Assembly (NCBI GenBank): GCA_002336485.1 | Contig: DDCZ01000024.1 | Span: forward strand, 1-21,952 | DNA: 21,952 bases | Reading direction: 5' to 3' | Origin: Flavobacteriales bacterium UBA1993 | Lineage (GTDB): Bacteria > Bacteroidota > Bacteroidia > Flavobacteriales_G > Salibacteraceae | Shown: piece by piece, positions 7,743-15,841 of the stretch | Layout: every line of letters starts with the position of its first letter | Numbering within the stretch: the first letter of the stretch is position 1 | Translations under genes and position numbers: made by a program | The notes under the pieces: model-generated | Databases searched by the model: none | What the model saw: the letters and a program-made list of their open reading frames with translations, nothing else | Told to the model about the DNA's origin: nothing

Positions 7743-10700
7743 TTAAAATTTGAAGTTAAATCCGCCCATTACACTCCTTGCCTGCGGATAGAAGCCATAG
7801 TCGACACCTGCCGACAGCGGGCCACCGTTAGATCCTATTTCAGGATCATACCCTTGATAATTAGTCAGAGTTAAAATGTTATTAGCCGAAACGTAAACAC
7901 GGATTGATTCCATCCGAAGTTTTTCCAAACTTGACTTAGGGATGGTATATCCGATTTGAATGTTCTTTATTCTCATGAAATCTCCCTTTTCTACATAGTA
8001 GTCTGAGAATTCCGTGTTGCGGTTTGCTTCAGTTGTAAGTCGAGGATCGTATTCCGATGTGTTTGGCCCGACCCATCGATTTATGACATAATCAAGTTGG
8101 TTTGCGTATGGCTGTTGCCGCTCGTAGTTCCGAATTATTTCTTGACCAATCGCAGAAAATATGTTCGCTGAGATGTCAAACCGCATAAGCTTGGCGTTTA
8201 AGTTCAATCCAAATGTGAAGTCGGGGATTGGGGAGCCTAATTCTTTCTTGTCCGTATCGTCACTGAAATTAATCATGCCATCGCCGTTTTGGTCCACATA
8301 CCTTAAGTCACCTGGTTTCGCGCCTTCTTGGATGACATCCGAAGCATCAATTTCAGCCTGGGATTGATATACACCGTTTGTTTCGAATCCATGGAAATAA
8401 CCAATGTCGTATCCCTCTTCAAACCGCGTAGCAACATTTCCGCCCACGCCAAAATTTGCACCGGGTAAAAAGTCTACTCCATCAGGCGTCCGAAGCACCT
8501 CATTACGCAAGTAGGTCATATTGAAATTGGCGCCAAAACCATATGCTTTAATTGGATCCGTGGCGTAACCTAATTCAATTTCCAGTCCCTTGTTTGAAAC
8601 GTCTCCAGCGTTGATAATCGGAGGTTGTCCACCTGGGCCATAGGATCCGATTACACCGGAGACATCAGGTTGGAACAATAGATCAACCGTGTTTTTAATG
8701 AAGTAATTCGTTGTGAAGCTGAATCCATCGCCAATTCCTATATCCAATCCCACATTAAACTGTCGAGTGCTTTCCCATCTCAAGTCAGGGTTCGAAGCTC
8801 TCCCTAAGGCCACTCCCGTTTGAATCACATCATCAAAAACATATACACCTTCGCCATTTAGTTGAGCACGATAGGCGAAATTTTGAATTTGATCGTTTCC
8901 AGATATGCCATAGCTGGCGCGAAGCTTGGCAAATGATATGGCTTCTACATTAAAGAAGTCTTCTTCTGAGAAAACCCATGCCGACGAAACAGTCGGGAAC
9001 ATTCCCCATTTACTATTTGGACCAAACTTTGTTGAACCGTCTCGTCTTAAAATTGCGGAGATAAGGTACTTGTATCGATACCCATATTCAGCTCGAAGAA
9101 AGCTTGACAATAATCTCTCTTCGTACTGAAACGAACCGACATTATTTAAATAACCACCCGGAGCAAGATTTGCTGAGATATCGGCATACTCAATCGAATT
9201 GTTTGGAATATTGAATGCTGTGCCGTTAAGCCCCGATCCTTTTCGTTGAAAGACAGATGTGCCCAATGTTGCCTTTACAGAATGATGCGTATTGAATGTA
9301 TGAGCGTAGTTGAGGTAGCTCTCAAAATTTAAGTCTAAATAGGTTGCTCTTGATTCATAAACACTGGCCCCGCGCTCAATAAAGACGCTATCGCCAATTT
9401 CTACCAATGAAGGGTCTAAGTCTTCATTAATTGCTGAATTTTGAGCTTTCCCTGGGCCATACCATACAAGTGGCGAGAAGGTTTTTGAATCTACCAGCGC
9501 ATAGTTGTAGGCTGCTCTATTTGTAAAGGTGAAATCGTCATTTATTTTTATCGCAAGTTCTTCTTTACCCACTATTTTATCTACCCATGCATTGTTGTGC
9601 GTATTCTCCATTTGCGCAATTGGATTAATAATATCGCTGACCTCTTCTAGATACGTGTAATTACCATTAGTTGAACGGATCGGGTCGGTAGGGAACGCGT
9701 TTATTGTATTGTATAACACCGATCCAATGCCATTTTCAGGTAGGGTCTTTCGGTCCTCGTGGGTGTACAACAAGATACTCGTAAGCTTTACCCTTTCGGT
9801 GATGTCGGTGGTTAAATTGAGCCTTCCGTTGAATCGTGTGAAATTTGACTTATCCCCTCCAACGATTCCATCCTGACTGAAATAGGATCCACCTACAGAG
9901 TAGGTCGTGCTTTTTGATCCTCCAGAGATTGAAACATTGTAATTTTGGATAGCTGCGTTTTGGAAAACAGAATCCTGCCAATTTGTACCTTCTCCTAAAT
10001 CAGTATTTGCGAATGGAACATCGTCACCTGAGGTGCCAAATGCCTCATTTTTCAGAGTGGCATACTCTTGAGCATTTAATAGACTCAGTTTTTTAGCCGG
10101 TTGCTGAATCCCATAATAACCACTCACCTCAACTCTAGGTTTGGAGTTAGCAGATCCCTTTTTTGTCTCGATAATGATTACTCCGTTTGCAGCTCTCACT
10201 CCGTAAATACCAGCCGTGGCGTCTTTGAGCACATTGATCGATTCTATATCTGAAGGGTTGAGTGCATTTAATCCCTCGGAGTCATATACGACCCCGTCGA
10301 CAAGTATCAATGGATCATTATCTCCGAATGTTGACAGTCCTCTAATTCGAATGCTTGACGATCCACCCGGAGAACCCGAATTTGTATTAATTGCAACCCC
10401 TGATACCTGGCCCTGTAAGGCTTGATCCATTCTTGGAATGTTGAGCTTTTGAATGTTTTCTCCTGTTACTTTGGCAGTAGCGCCTGTGACTTCTTTTTTC
10501 GTCGAAGTTCCATACCCCACGACTACGACCTCATCGAGTGCTGATATACTAGGCGCGAGTTCGATGTCTAAGGACGATCTTCCAGCGACTGCCATTTCCT
10601 GTGTTTCAAATCCCATAAAGGAGAATACCAATACCGCTTCATTCGCATCTTCTACTTCGAGAGAGTAGTTTCCATCCATGTCAGTAATGGTGCCATTTGA

Positions 10701-10841
10701 TGTACCCTTTTCGACTATAGTTACGCCCGGGACAGTGAATTCTGTGTCATCTTTTATTTGCCCCTTAACTGTTGTTTTTTGGGCCTGCACACTTATTGCA
10801 AATGCACTTATGACAAATAGTAGAAATAGATTTTGCTTCAT
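7743..10841 (-). CDS. susC: SusC/RagA-family TonB-dependent outer-membrane transporter
   Basis: The 1032-residue beta-barrel imports oligosaccharides across the outer membrane with TonB energy. A signal peptide (1-20, ending SVQAQ) leads to a carboxypeptidase-regulatory-like Ig domain (~23-97; VKGQIKDD ... VPGVTIVEKGTSNGTITD). The SusC linker and TonB-box region LDEVVVVGYG comes next (102-111), then the plug (KKEVTGATAKV, QALQGQVSGVAI, IRIRGLSTFGDNDPLILVDG, NVLKDATAGIYGVRAANGVI) and the barrel, ending in the aromatic terminus GGFNFKF. It is the first gene of the PUL operon and is divergent from the Nudix regulator across a ~218-bp control region. No extra N-terminal signalling domain of the SusC/anti-sigma type is seen, so control by an ECF sigma/anti-sigma pair is unlikely; the neighbouring Nudix regulator is the better candidate. 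Confidence 0.96.
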   Translation of the reverse strand: MKQNLFLLFVISAFAISVQAQKTTVKGQIKDDTEFTVPGVTIVEKGTSNGTITDMDGNYSLEVEDANEAVLVFSFMGFETQEMAVAGRSSLDIELAPSISALDEVVVVGYGTSTKKEVTGATAKVTGENIQKLNIPRMDQALQGQVSGVAINTNSGSPGGSSSIRIRGLSTFGDNDPLILVDGVVYDSEGLNALNPSDIESINVLKDATAGIYGVRAANGVIIIETKKGSANSKPRVEVSGYYGIQQPAKKLSLLNAQEYATLKNEAFGTSGDDVPFANTDLGEGTNWQDSVFQNAAIQNYNVSISGGSKSTTYSVGGSYFSQDGIVGGDKSNFTRFNGRLNLTTDITERVKLTSILLYTHEDRKTLPENGIGSVLYNTINAFPTDPIRSTNGNYTYLEEVSDIINPIAQMENTHNNAWVDKIVGKEELAIKINDDFTFTNRAAYNYALVDSKTFSPLVWYGPGKAQNSAINEDLDPSLVEIGDSVFIERGASVYESRATYLDLNFESYLNYAHTFNTHHSVKATLGTSVFQRKGSGLNGTAFNIPNNSIEYADISANLAPGGYLNNVGSFQYEERLLSSFLRAEYGYRYKYLISAILRRDGSTKFGPNSKWGMFPTVSSAWVFSEEDFFNVEAISFAKLRASYGISGNDQIQNFAYRAQLNGEGVYVFDDVIQTGVALGRASNPDLRWESTRQFNVGLDIGIGDGFSFTTNYFIKNTVDLLFQPDVSGVIGSYGPGGQPPIINAGDVSNKGLEIELGYATDPIKAYGFGANFNMTYLRNEVLRTPDGVDFLPGANFGVGGNVATRFEEGYDIGYFHGFETNGVYQSQAEIDASDVIQEGAKPGDLRYVDQNGDGMINFSDDTDKKELGSPIPDFTFGLNLNAKLMRFDISANIFSAIGQEIIRNYERQQPYANQLDYVINRWVGPNTSEYDPRLTTEANRNTEFSDYYVEKGDFMRIKNIQIGYTIPKSSLEKLRMESIRVYVSANNILTLTNYQGYDPEIGSNGGPLSAGVDYGFYPQARSVMGGFNFKF

Positions 10842-11059
10842 AGGTCGGTCGTTAACAAGTCGTTAGCTTATGGTTAATTTTACCAAAACACGTCGTAATA
10901 GTAATATTATTTTTCAATAAATTGATCGGGAACGTTGTTTTTTTGCCATTCATCTTGGAATAACTAGCAATCAGCGATATTGTTTAGGGATTCATCTTGA
11001 GTATTCTAGTATTTCGAACTATAAGACCTTATATTCGCCCCACCACTACATTAAGCAAT
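10842..11059. promoter_or_regulatory. Divergent control region between susC and the Nudix regulator
   Basis: This AT-rich 218-bp gap must hold the promoters for both arms. Nearest susC are three 11-bp units (10848-10880) that share a GTTA core. Further out are a GTCGTAA copy (10892-10898), a small inverted repeat TAATA-GTAA-TATTA (10896-10909) and a T7 run near 10940. No strong TAnnTTTG box was found on either strand; the nearest for the regulator is a poor TATTGTTT near 10979 with a TTG about 20 bp upstream. An open frame extends the regulator upstream to 10997, but nothing in it looks like regulator protein. Confidence 0.55.
10848..10880 (-). repeat. Three 11-bp tandem units upstream of susC
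   Basis: On the plus strand GTCGTTAACAA (10848-10858), GTCGTTAGCTT (10859-10869) and ATGGTTAATTT (10870-10880) sit head to tail. The first two share GTCGTTA exactly; the third keeps GGTTA. The 11-bp period puts the units on one face of the helix. They lie 7-39 bp upstream of the susC start, so they would fall in the leader or core promoter. They could be regulator-binding repeats, but chance in AT-rich DNA is not excluded. Confidence 0.35.
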
Positions 11060-11812
11060 ATGAATAACAAAAGATCCTCTAAAACTGAAAAGGTTATTGG
11101 GCACCAATTCACCGCCTTTTATAAAATTCCAATAGAAAAATTCTTTCAGTTTGCGCTTTCTGTGGATTGCATCATACTTGGCTACCACGAAAACAGATTG
11201 AAACTTCTTTTAATAGAACGCGGGGCAGAACCTCATTTGGGCAAAATGGCTTTACCAGGTGATTTAGCTTATCCCAATGAAGATATCAATTTGGCGGCTT
11301 CACGAGTATTACTTGATTTGACCGGTTTGACCGATGTAGCAATGATTCAAACGAACACTTACGGTCAGGTCGATCGTCATCCGATTGGACGAGTTGTTAC
11401 AGTGGGTTACTATTCTTTAATTAATGTCGATCAGTATAGTCCACTCGCAAGTTCTTGGGCTGGCAATGTTCTTTGGGCTGATATAGACGACTTGCCAGAT
11501 CTGGCTTTTGATCATAAATCGATTGTGGGTGATGCTCTGCGGATCCTGCGCGAGAGAGTTCGTAGCCAACCAATTGGCTTTGAATTGTTGCCCAAAAAGT
11601 TCACATTGGGTGATATGCAGTCTTTATACGAGGCGTTGCTCAACACTAAATTTGATAAAGCGAATTTTCGGAAACGTATGCTCAGTATGGGATTGTTGAA
11701 AGACACTAAGGAAATACAGACGGAGGTTGCCCATCGGCCAGCGCGGTTATTCACCTTTGATAAGGTGGCCTACGAAAACTTGATTCAAAAGGGATTCACA
11801 TTTGAACTATAA
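11060..11812 (+). CDS. Nudix-fold transcriptional regulator (NrtR/AraR-like)
   Basis: The 250-residue protein joins an N-terminal Nudix-like ligand-sensing domain (~20-145; SVDCIILGYHENRLKLLLIERG, ALPGDLAYPNED) to a C-terminal winged-helix domain (~160-250; LPKKFTLGDMQSLYEALL, NFRKRMLSMGLL). Known relatives include NrtR and the arabinose regulator AraR (BT0354) of Bacteroides. The Nudix box GX5EX7REUXEEXGU is degraded: the REUXEE metal-binding core reads RVLLDL, so pyrophosphatase activity should be lost and the domain should only bind a ligand. In this family the ligand is often a sugar or sugar-derived metabolite. I chose the ATG at 11060 (MNNKRSSK); the frame is open from 10997, but those 21 residues look non-family. 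The gene lies between susC and the SGLT-like symporter, so it probably controls both arms. Confidence 0.85.
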   Translation: MNNKRSSKTEKVIGHQFTAFYKIPIEKFFQFALSVDCIILGYHENRLKLLLIERGAEPHLGKMALPGDLAYPNEDINLAASRVLLDLTGLTDVAMIQTNTYGQVDRHPIGRVVTVGYYSLINVDQYSPLASSWAGNVLWADIDDLPDLAFDHKSIVGDALRILRERVRSQPIGFELLPKKFTLGDMQSLYEALLNTKFDKANFRKRMLSMGLLKDTKEIQTEVAHRPARLFTFDKVAYENLIQKGFTFEL

Positions 11813-11875
11813 GTCCGATCCGACATTACTTTCATTTGGGGTGTTTGAATTGGGTAATTCTTATGTGATTCAAGC

Positions 11876-13519
11876 ATGATAGACATTCCAAGCCATATTC
11901 AGCCCATTGACCTTGCTGTAATTGGATCGTATTTTTTCCTGGTAATTTTAATTGCATGGCGGGTTGTACGGGCAGGGAAAAAGGCCGCCGCTAAGTCGTT
12001 TGAAAACACCGAAGACTATTTCCTAGGTGGACGAAATTTGGGTTGGTTCGCAATCGGAGCGTCTTTGTTTGCTTCGAATATAGGATCAGAACATCTTGTT
12101 GGTTTAGCCGGCCAGGGTGCATCTGGAGATTTCGTCGCGGCGCAGTTTGAAATTCTTGCGGCGCTTATGCTGCTTCTCTTGGGCTGGGTTTTTGTTCCAT
12201 TTTATTTAAAGTCTGGTGTTTATACAATGCCAGAGTTTCTTGAAAAGCGCTATGGGCCAGGAGCCAGAAATTACCTCAGCTGGGTGTCTATTGTTGCTTA
12301 TGTTCTAACAAAAATTTCGGTCACAATAGCCGCCGGAGCGATTGTCTTTACTGCATTATTGGGAATAGACTTCTGGGCTGGAGCTATTTTGATAGTACTA
12401 ATCACTGGGGCATACACCATTTTAGGTGGTTTAAAGGCGGTCGTCTATACCGATTTGATGCAAATGTTCATCCTAATTGGTGGAGCCATAGCACTTACCG
12501 TATATGGCCTTGATGAAATAGGAGGAATTGATGCACTTGCGGCTAAAACCGATGAAGAGTATCTATCTATATGGCGCCCTTTGTCCGATCCTGAATTTCC
12601 TTGGACAGGAATCATATTCGGAGCACCGATTTTAGGAGTTTGGTATTGGTGCACGGATCAATTTATCGTCCAGCGTGTTCTTGCCGCGAAGGATCTGTCT
12701 CACGCCCGACGAGGAACCATTTTTGCAGGTTACTTGAAGCTCTTACCCATGTTCATTTTTGTGCTTCCAGGTGTTGTAGCCTATGTAATTACGAGTGGAC
12801 CAGATCCACTCTTTAGTTTTCCTGTTGTAGAAGGTGCGGAGCAATTCGATGCCGCTTTGCCGCTCTTGGTTGTACATGTGCTTCCTGCTGGTCTAAAAGG
12901 ATTGGTCCTAGCTGGTCTCTTGGCGGCGTTAATGAGCTCATTAAGTTCTGTGTTTAACTCGTGTTCAACGCTTTTTACCATTGATATTTACAAAAAAATC
13001 CGACCCCAATCGAGCGAGTCTAAATTGGTAATCGTTGGACAGCTTGCGACGGTCGTTTTGGTTGTATTGGGATTGGCTTGGATTCCAATGTTGAATTTAA
13101 TAGAAGGTGGATTATTTCAGAAACTGCAGAGTATTCAAGCTTATATCGCTCCGCCAATCGCAGCCGTTTTTCTGCTGGGATTGTTCATGAAGCGACTCAA
13201 TTACAATGGCGCAATGGCATCTTTAATATTTGGTGCTGTTCTGGGTGTTTTTCGTTTGATTTTGGAACTAAACAAGTCGCAATTGAGCGGTTTCCTTTAC
13301 TATTTTGCGGACATCAACTTTTTGCATTTTGCGCTTTTGCTCTTTTTCCTATGTAGCATTATTCTCATAGCCGTTAGCTATTTGAAACCGCTGAAGGAGC
13401 CGCGTAATTTGGAATTGGTCACCTACTCAAGATCGAAGACGGCATTCAATTCCTTGAATGTTGGTCTGTCTATTGGACTTGTGCTCTTAGTCCTGTGCTT
13501 ATGGATATTTTTTGCGTAA
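11876..13519 (+). CDS. SGLT-like sodium/sugar symporter (SSS family)
   Basis: This 547-residue inner-membrane protein has about 14 hydrophobic segments and the LeuT-type SSS fold. It matches the animal glucose carrier SGLT1 unusually well at substrate positions: NIGSEHLVGLAG (His73, like SGLT1 His83), the Glu92 region QFE, WYWCTDQ (Tyr257/Trp258, like Tyr290/Trp291), GYLKLLPMF (Lys288, like Lys321) and LQSIQAYIAPP (Gln418, like Gln457). The Na2-site serines are in ALMSSLSSVFNSCSTLFT (354-358). These comparisons are from memory, not an alignment. It should import glucose or galactose with Na+. The start at 11876 is 63 bp after the regulator gene, and the stop is 5 bp before the GH3 start. Pairing with GH3 suggests uptake of the glucose GH3 releases. 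Confidence 0.92.
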   Translation: MIDIPSHIQPIDLAVIGSYFFLVILIAWRVVRAGKKAAAKSFENTEDYFLGGRNLGWFAIGASLFASNIGSEHLVGLAGQGASGDFVAAQFEILAALMLLLLGWVFVPFYLKSGVYTMPEFLEKRYGPGARNYLSWVSIVAYVLTKISVTIAAGAIVFTALLGIDFWAGAILIVLITGAYTILGGLKAVVYTDLMQMFILIGGAIALTVYGLDEIGGIDALAAKTDEEYLSIWRPLSDPEFPWTGIIFGAPILGVWYWCTDQFIVQRVLAAKDLSHARRGTIFAGYLKLLPMFIFVLPGVVAYVITSGPDPLFSFPVVEGAEQFDAALPLLVVHVLPAGLKGLVLAGLLAALMSSLSSVFNSCSTLFTIDIYKKIRPQSSESKLVIVGQLATVVLVVLGLAWIPMLNLIEGGLFQKLQSIQAYIAPPIAAVFLLGLFMKRLNYNGAMASLIFGAVLGVFRLILELNKSQLSGFLYYFADINFLHFALLLFFLCSIILIAVSYLKPLKEPRNLELVTYSRSKTAFNSLNVGLSIGLVLLVLCLWIFFA

Positions 13520-13524
13520 AGAAG

Positions 13525-15753
13525 ATGATTGAGCGAAACCGGGATAAATTCTTAACCATGATTTTGTCGATAGCTCTTGTCGTGCCTTTAATTGCCCAGG
13601 AGACTGGTTTGAACTCGCAAAATAAATTGGATGCTATTTTAAACGCCATGAGCATTGAGGATAAGGTGGGTCAGATGACGCAACTAAATATCAAGTTAGT
13701 TCTAGAACCTGAGAAAAATCCAATTCAAGTTGATTCCCAAGCCCTAGATCTTATTCTAAAAAACCAAAGAATTGGTTCCTTCATGAATACGATTGGCCGA
13801 GCGCTAACTACAGAAGAATGGAATTATCTGCAAAAGACAATACGCTATTTCACGGAAAAAAATGATGTGGTTCCAGTTCTGTATGGGATTGATGCCGTGC
13901 ACGGAGCGAATTATACCATGGGTTCGGTCATATTCCCGCACCAATTAGGTCAGGCAGCTTCATGGAATGAAAAGTTGGTTTTTCAAGCCTCAGAAATTAC
14001 GGCGTTCGAATGCAGAGCGTCTGGGATACCATGGGTGTTTGCACCTATAGTTGATTTGGGACGGCAACCACTGTGGGGGCAGTTTTTTGAAACATATGGA
14101 GAGGATGTTTTACTTGCTGAACGTATGACAGTGGCATCTGTTTCTGGATTGCAAAACAAAGAGCAAGGCCTAAATGTGGCTGGATGTGCTAAACACTATG
14201 TTGGGTATGGATTGCCCAAAAATGGAAAGGACCGCACAACTGTTCACATCTCGGATCATATTCTGAGGGAATTACACATCCCGCCATTTAAAGCTGCTAT
14301 AGATGCCGGAGTAATGTCTGTGATGATTGGCTCGCATGATTTAAATGGAATACCGATGAATGCGAATAGGTATTTACTGACGAATGTTTTGCGAGATGAA
14401 TTGAGATTTAGCGGAGTATTGGTTACAGATTGGGCAGACATTAAGAAATTGCACACAACGCACCGTGTTACAACTGACTATAGAGAATCAATTTTAGCGG
14501 CGATCTCAGCTGGAGTCGATATGGCCATGGTCCCTGAAGATTTTGTTTTTTATGAAACCTTGCTCGACTTGGTCCGATCAGGTGAGATTTCCGAGGATCG
14601 AATAAATCAGGCGACACGTCGAATCGTTGATATGAAAGCTAAGCTTGGTCTGTTTAATGAACAAGACTATTCACTCAATAAAAGCGTCGGTCAAGAAAGT
14701 CATCAAAAGCTTGCTTATGATCTGGCCTCAGAGAGTATCACCGTTCTTAAAAACAGAAACAATACACTGCCGCTTGATACAAATTCAAAGGTTTTTGTGA
14801 CTGGCCCAGCCGCTAACGACGTTCGATTCCAAATCGGCGCTTGGGGAAGAACATGGCAGGGGATGGATTCGATAGTTACATCCGAATCAATTATGTCTAT
14901 TTACAACGGGATTCAAGTGCATGGTGAGTCGACTACAATGTCGGGAATTACAGTGGACACTCAACTAGATGTTGAATCAGCCTTACTAATGGCATCTAAA
15001 TCTGAGGTAATTGTGCTTTGCTTGGGCGAAAAACCAGCAACCGAAAAACCTGCTGATATCACCTCCTTGGCAATTTCAGGCCCACAGTTGGAATATTTCA
15101 ACAGATTGCACAAGTTGGAGATTCCAATCGTTGTGGTATTGGTGCAGAACAGACCTAGACTACTCGGCGATATAGCGAAAAAAGCGAGTGCGGTTGTACT
15201 AGCCTACCAACCAGGATCAATGGGAGGTAAGGCAGTTGGCGATGTTCTGTACGGAGAAGTGAACCCGGCTGGAAAGCTGCCCTTTACTTACCCCAGATAT
15301 GAGCATGGAATTAGCACGTACGATCATGCGTATGCAGATGAAGTTGATCCAATGTATGGAGCCAATGGCTTCAATCCTCAATGGGAATTTGGTCATGGTT
15401 TAAGTTATAGCGAATTCGTCTATTCTAATCTAACCTTAGGAAGGGATTCTGTATCGAAAGATGACACACTGACTGTTGTGGTGGAATTAGAAAATAAAGG
15501 CTTAAGAACAGGGAAAGAGGTTGTTCAAGTGTACATTAGCGATGAAGTGGCTAGCCTTGTTCCATCAGTGAAGCGATTACGAGATTTCCAGAAAATAGAA
15601 TTAGAAGAAGCCCAACGAAAATCGGTAACCTTCCATATTGATATTCATGATCTTGGATTTGTGCATCCCGGCGAAACATCCAAATCTGTTGAATCGGGGT
15701 GGTTCAAATTAAGTGTTGGAGGCCTTTCAGCACGGTTCTTTGTGAGGCAGTAA
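13525..15753 (+). CDS. Periplasmic GH3 beta-glucosidase
   Basis: The 742-residue enzyme removes glucose from the non-reducing ends of beta-glucan oligosaccharides. The signal peptide (1-25, ending PLIAQ) has no lipobox, so a periplasmic location is expected. Domains are an N-terminal TIM barrel (~40-350; YGIDAVHGANY, FAPIVDLGRQPLWGQFFETYGED as two blocks, AKHYVGYG), an alpha/beta sandwich (GPAANDVRFQIGAWGRTW, LCLGEKPATEKPADI), a glycine-rich segment with DVLYGEVNPAGKLPFTYPR, and a C-terminal FnIII-like domain. The nucleophile is Asp302 in VLVTDWADI; the acid/base is probably a Glu in GEKPATEKPADI. The frame is open from 13495, overlapping the symporter, but the ATG at 13525 gives a normal signal peptide and a 5-bp gap. 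With GH16 it forms the expected endo/exo pair. Beta-1,3 preference is inferred from context. Confidence 0.93.
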   Translation: MIERNRDKFLTMILSIALVVPLIAQETGLNSQNKLDAILNAMSIEDKVGQMTQLNIKLVLEPEKNPIQVDSQALDLILKNQRIGSFMNTIGRALTTEEWNYLQKTIRYFTEKNDVVPVLYGIDAVHGANYTMGSVIFPHQLGQAASWNEKLVFQASEITAFECRASGIPWVFAPIVDLGRQPLWGQFFETYGEDVLLAERMTVASVSGLQNKEQGLNVAGCAKHYVGYGLPKNGKDRTTVHISDHILRELHIPPFKAAIDAGVMSVMIGSHDLNGIPMNANRYLLTNVLRDELRFSGVLVTDWADIKKLHTTHRVTTDYRESILAAISAGVDMAMVPEDFVFYETLLDLVRSGEISEDRINQATRRIVDMKAKLGLFNEQDYSLNKSVGQESHQKLAYDLASESITVLKNRNNTLPLDTNSKVFVTGPAANDVRFQIGAWGRTWQGMDSIVTSESIMSIYNGIQVHGESTTMSGITVDTQLDVESALLMASKSEVIVLCLGEKPATEKPADITSLAISGPQLEYFNRLHKLEIPIVVVLVQNRPRLLGDIAKKASAVVLAYQPGSMGGKAVGDVLYGEVNPAGKLPFTYPRYEHGISTYDHAYADEVDPMYGANGFNPQWEFGHGLSYSEFVYSNLTLGRDSVSKDDTLTVVVELENKGLRTGKEVVQVYISDEVASLVPSVKRLRDFQKIELEEAQRKSVTFHIDIHDLGFVHPGETSKSVESGWFKLSVGGLSARFFVRQ

Positions 15754-15820
15754 AGTCAGAAACGCTTCAGATTGAGATTAGTTAAGATGGTACTTAAGGT
15801 AATATTTACTATAAGTAGTG

Positions 15821-15828
15821 TATATTTG
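15821..15828 (+). promoter_or_regulatory. -7 promoter box for the Entner-Doudoroff genes
   Basis: TATATTTG matches the Bacteroidota -7 consensus TAnnTTTG exactly and lies 13 bp before the zwf ATG at 15842. No good TTTG/TTG is found at the usual -33 distance (closest is TTAAG near 15794). If used, the transcript would start only a few bases before the start codon, and this argues against the upstream in-frame ATG at 15818. It implies that zwf-pgl-edd-eda can be expressed apart from the symporter-GH3 pair. Confidence 0.5.
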
Positions 15829-15841
15829 GCACAATCAATCA

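Noticed and set aside
10997..11059. 21-codon upstream extension of the Nudix regulator
   Set aside because: The residues look non-family, and the segment lies in the divergent control region where a promoter is expected.
13495..13524. Upstream ATG for the GH3 gene overlapping the symporter
   Set aside because: It would put ten extra residues before a signal peptide that is normal when started at 13525.
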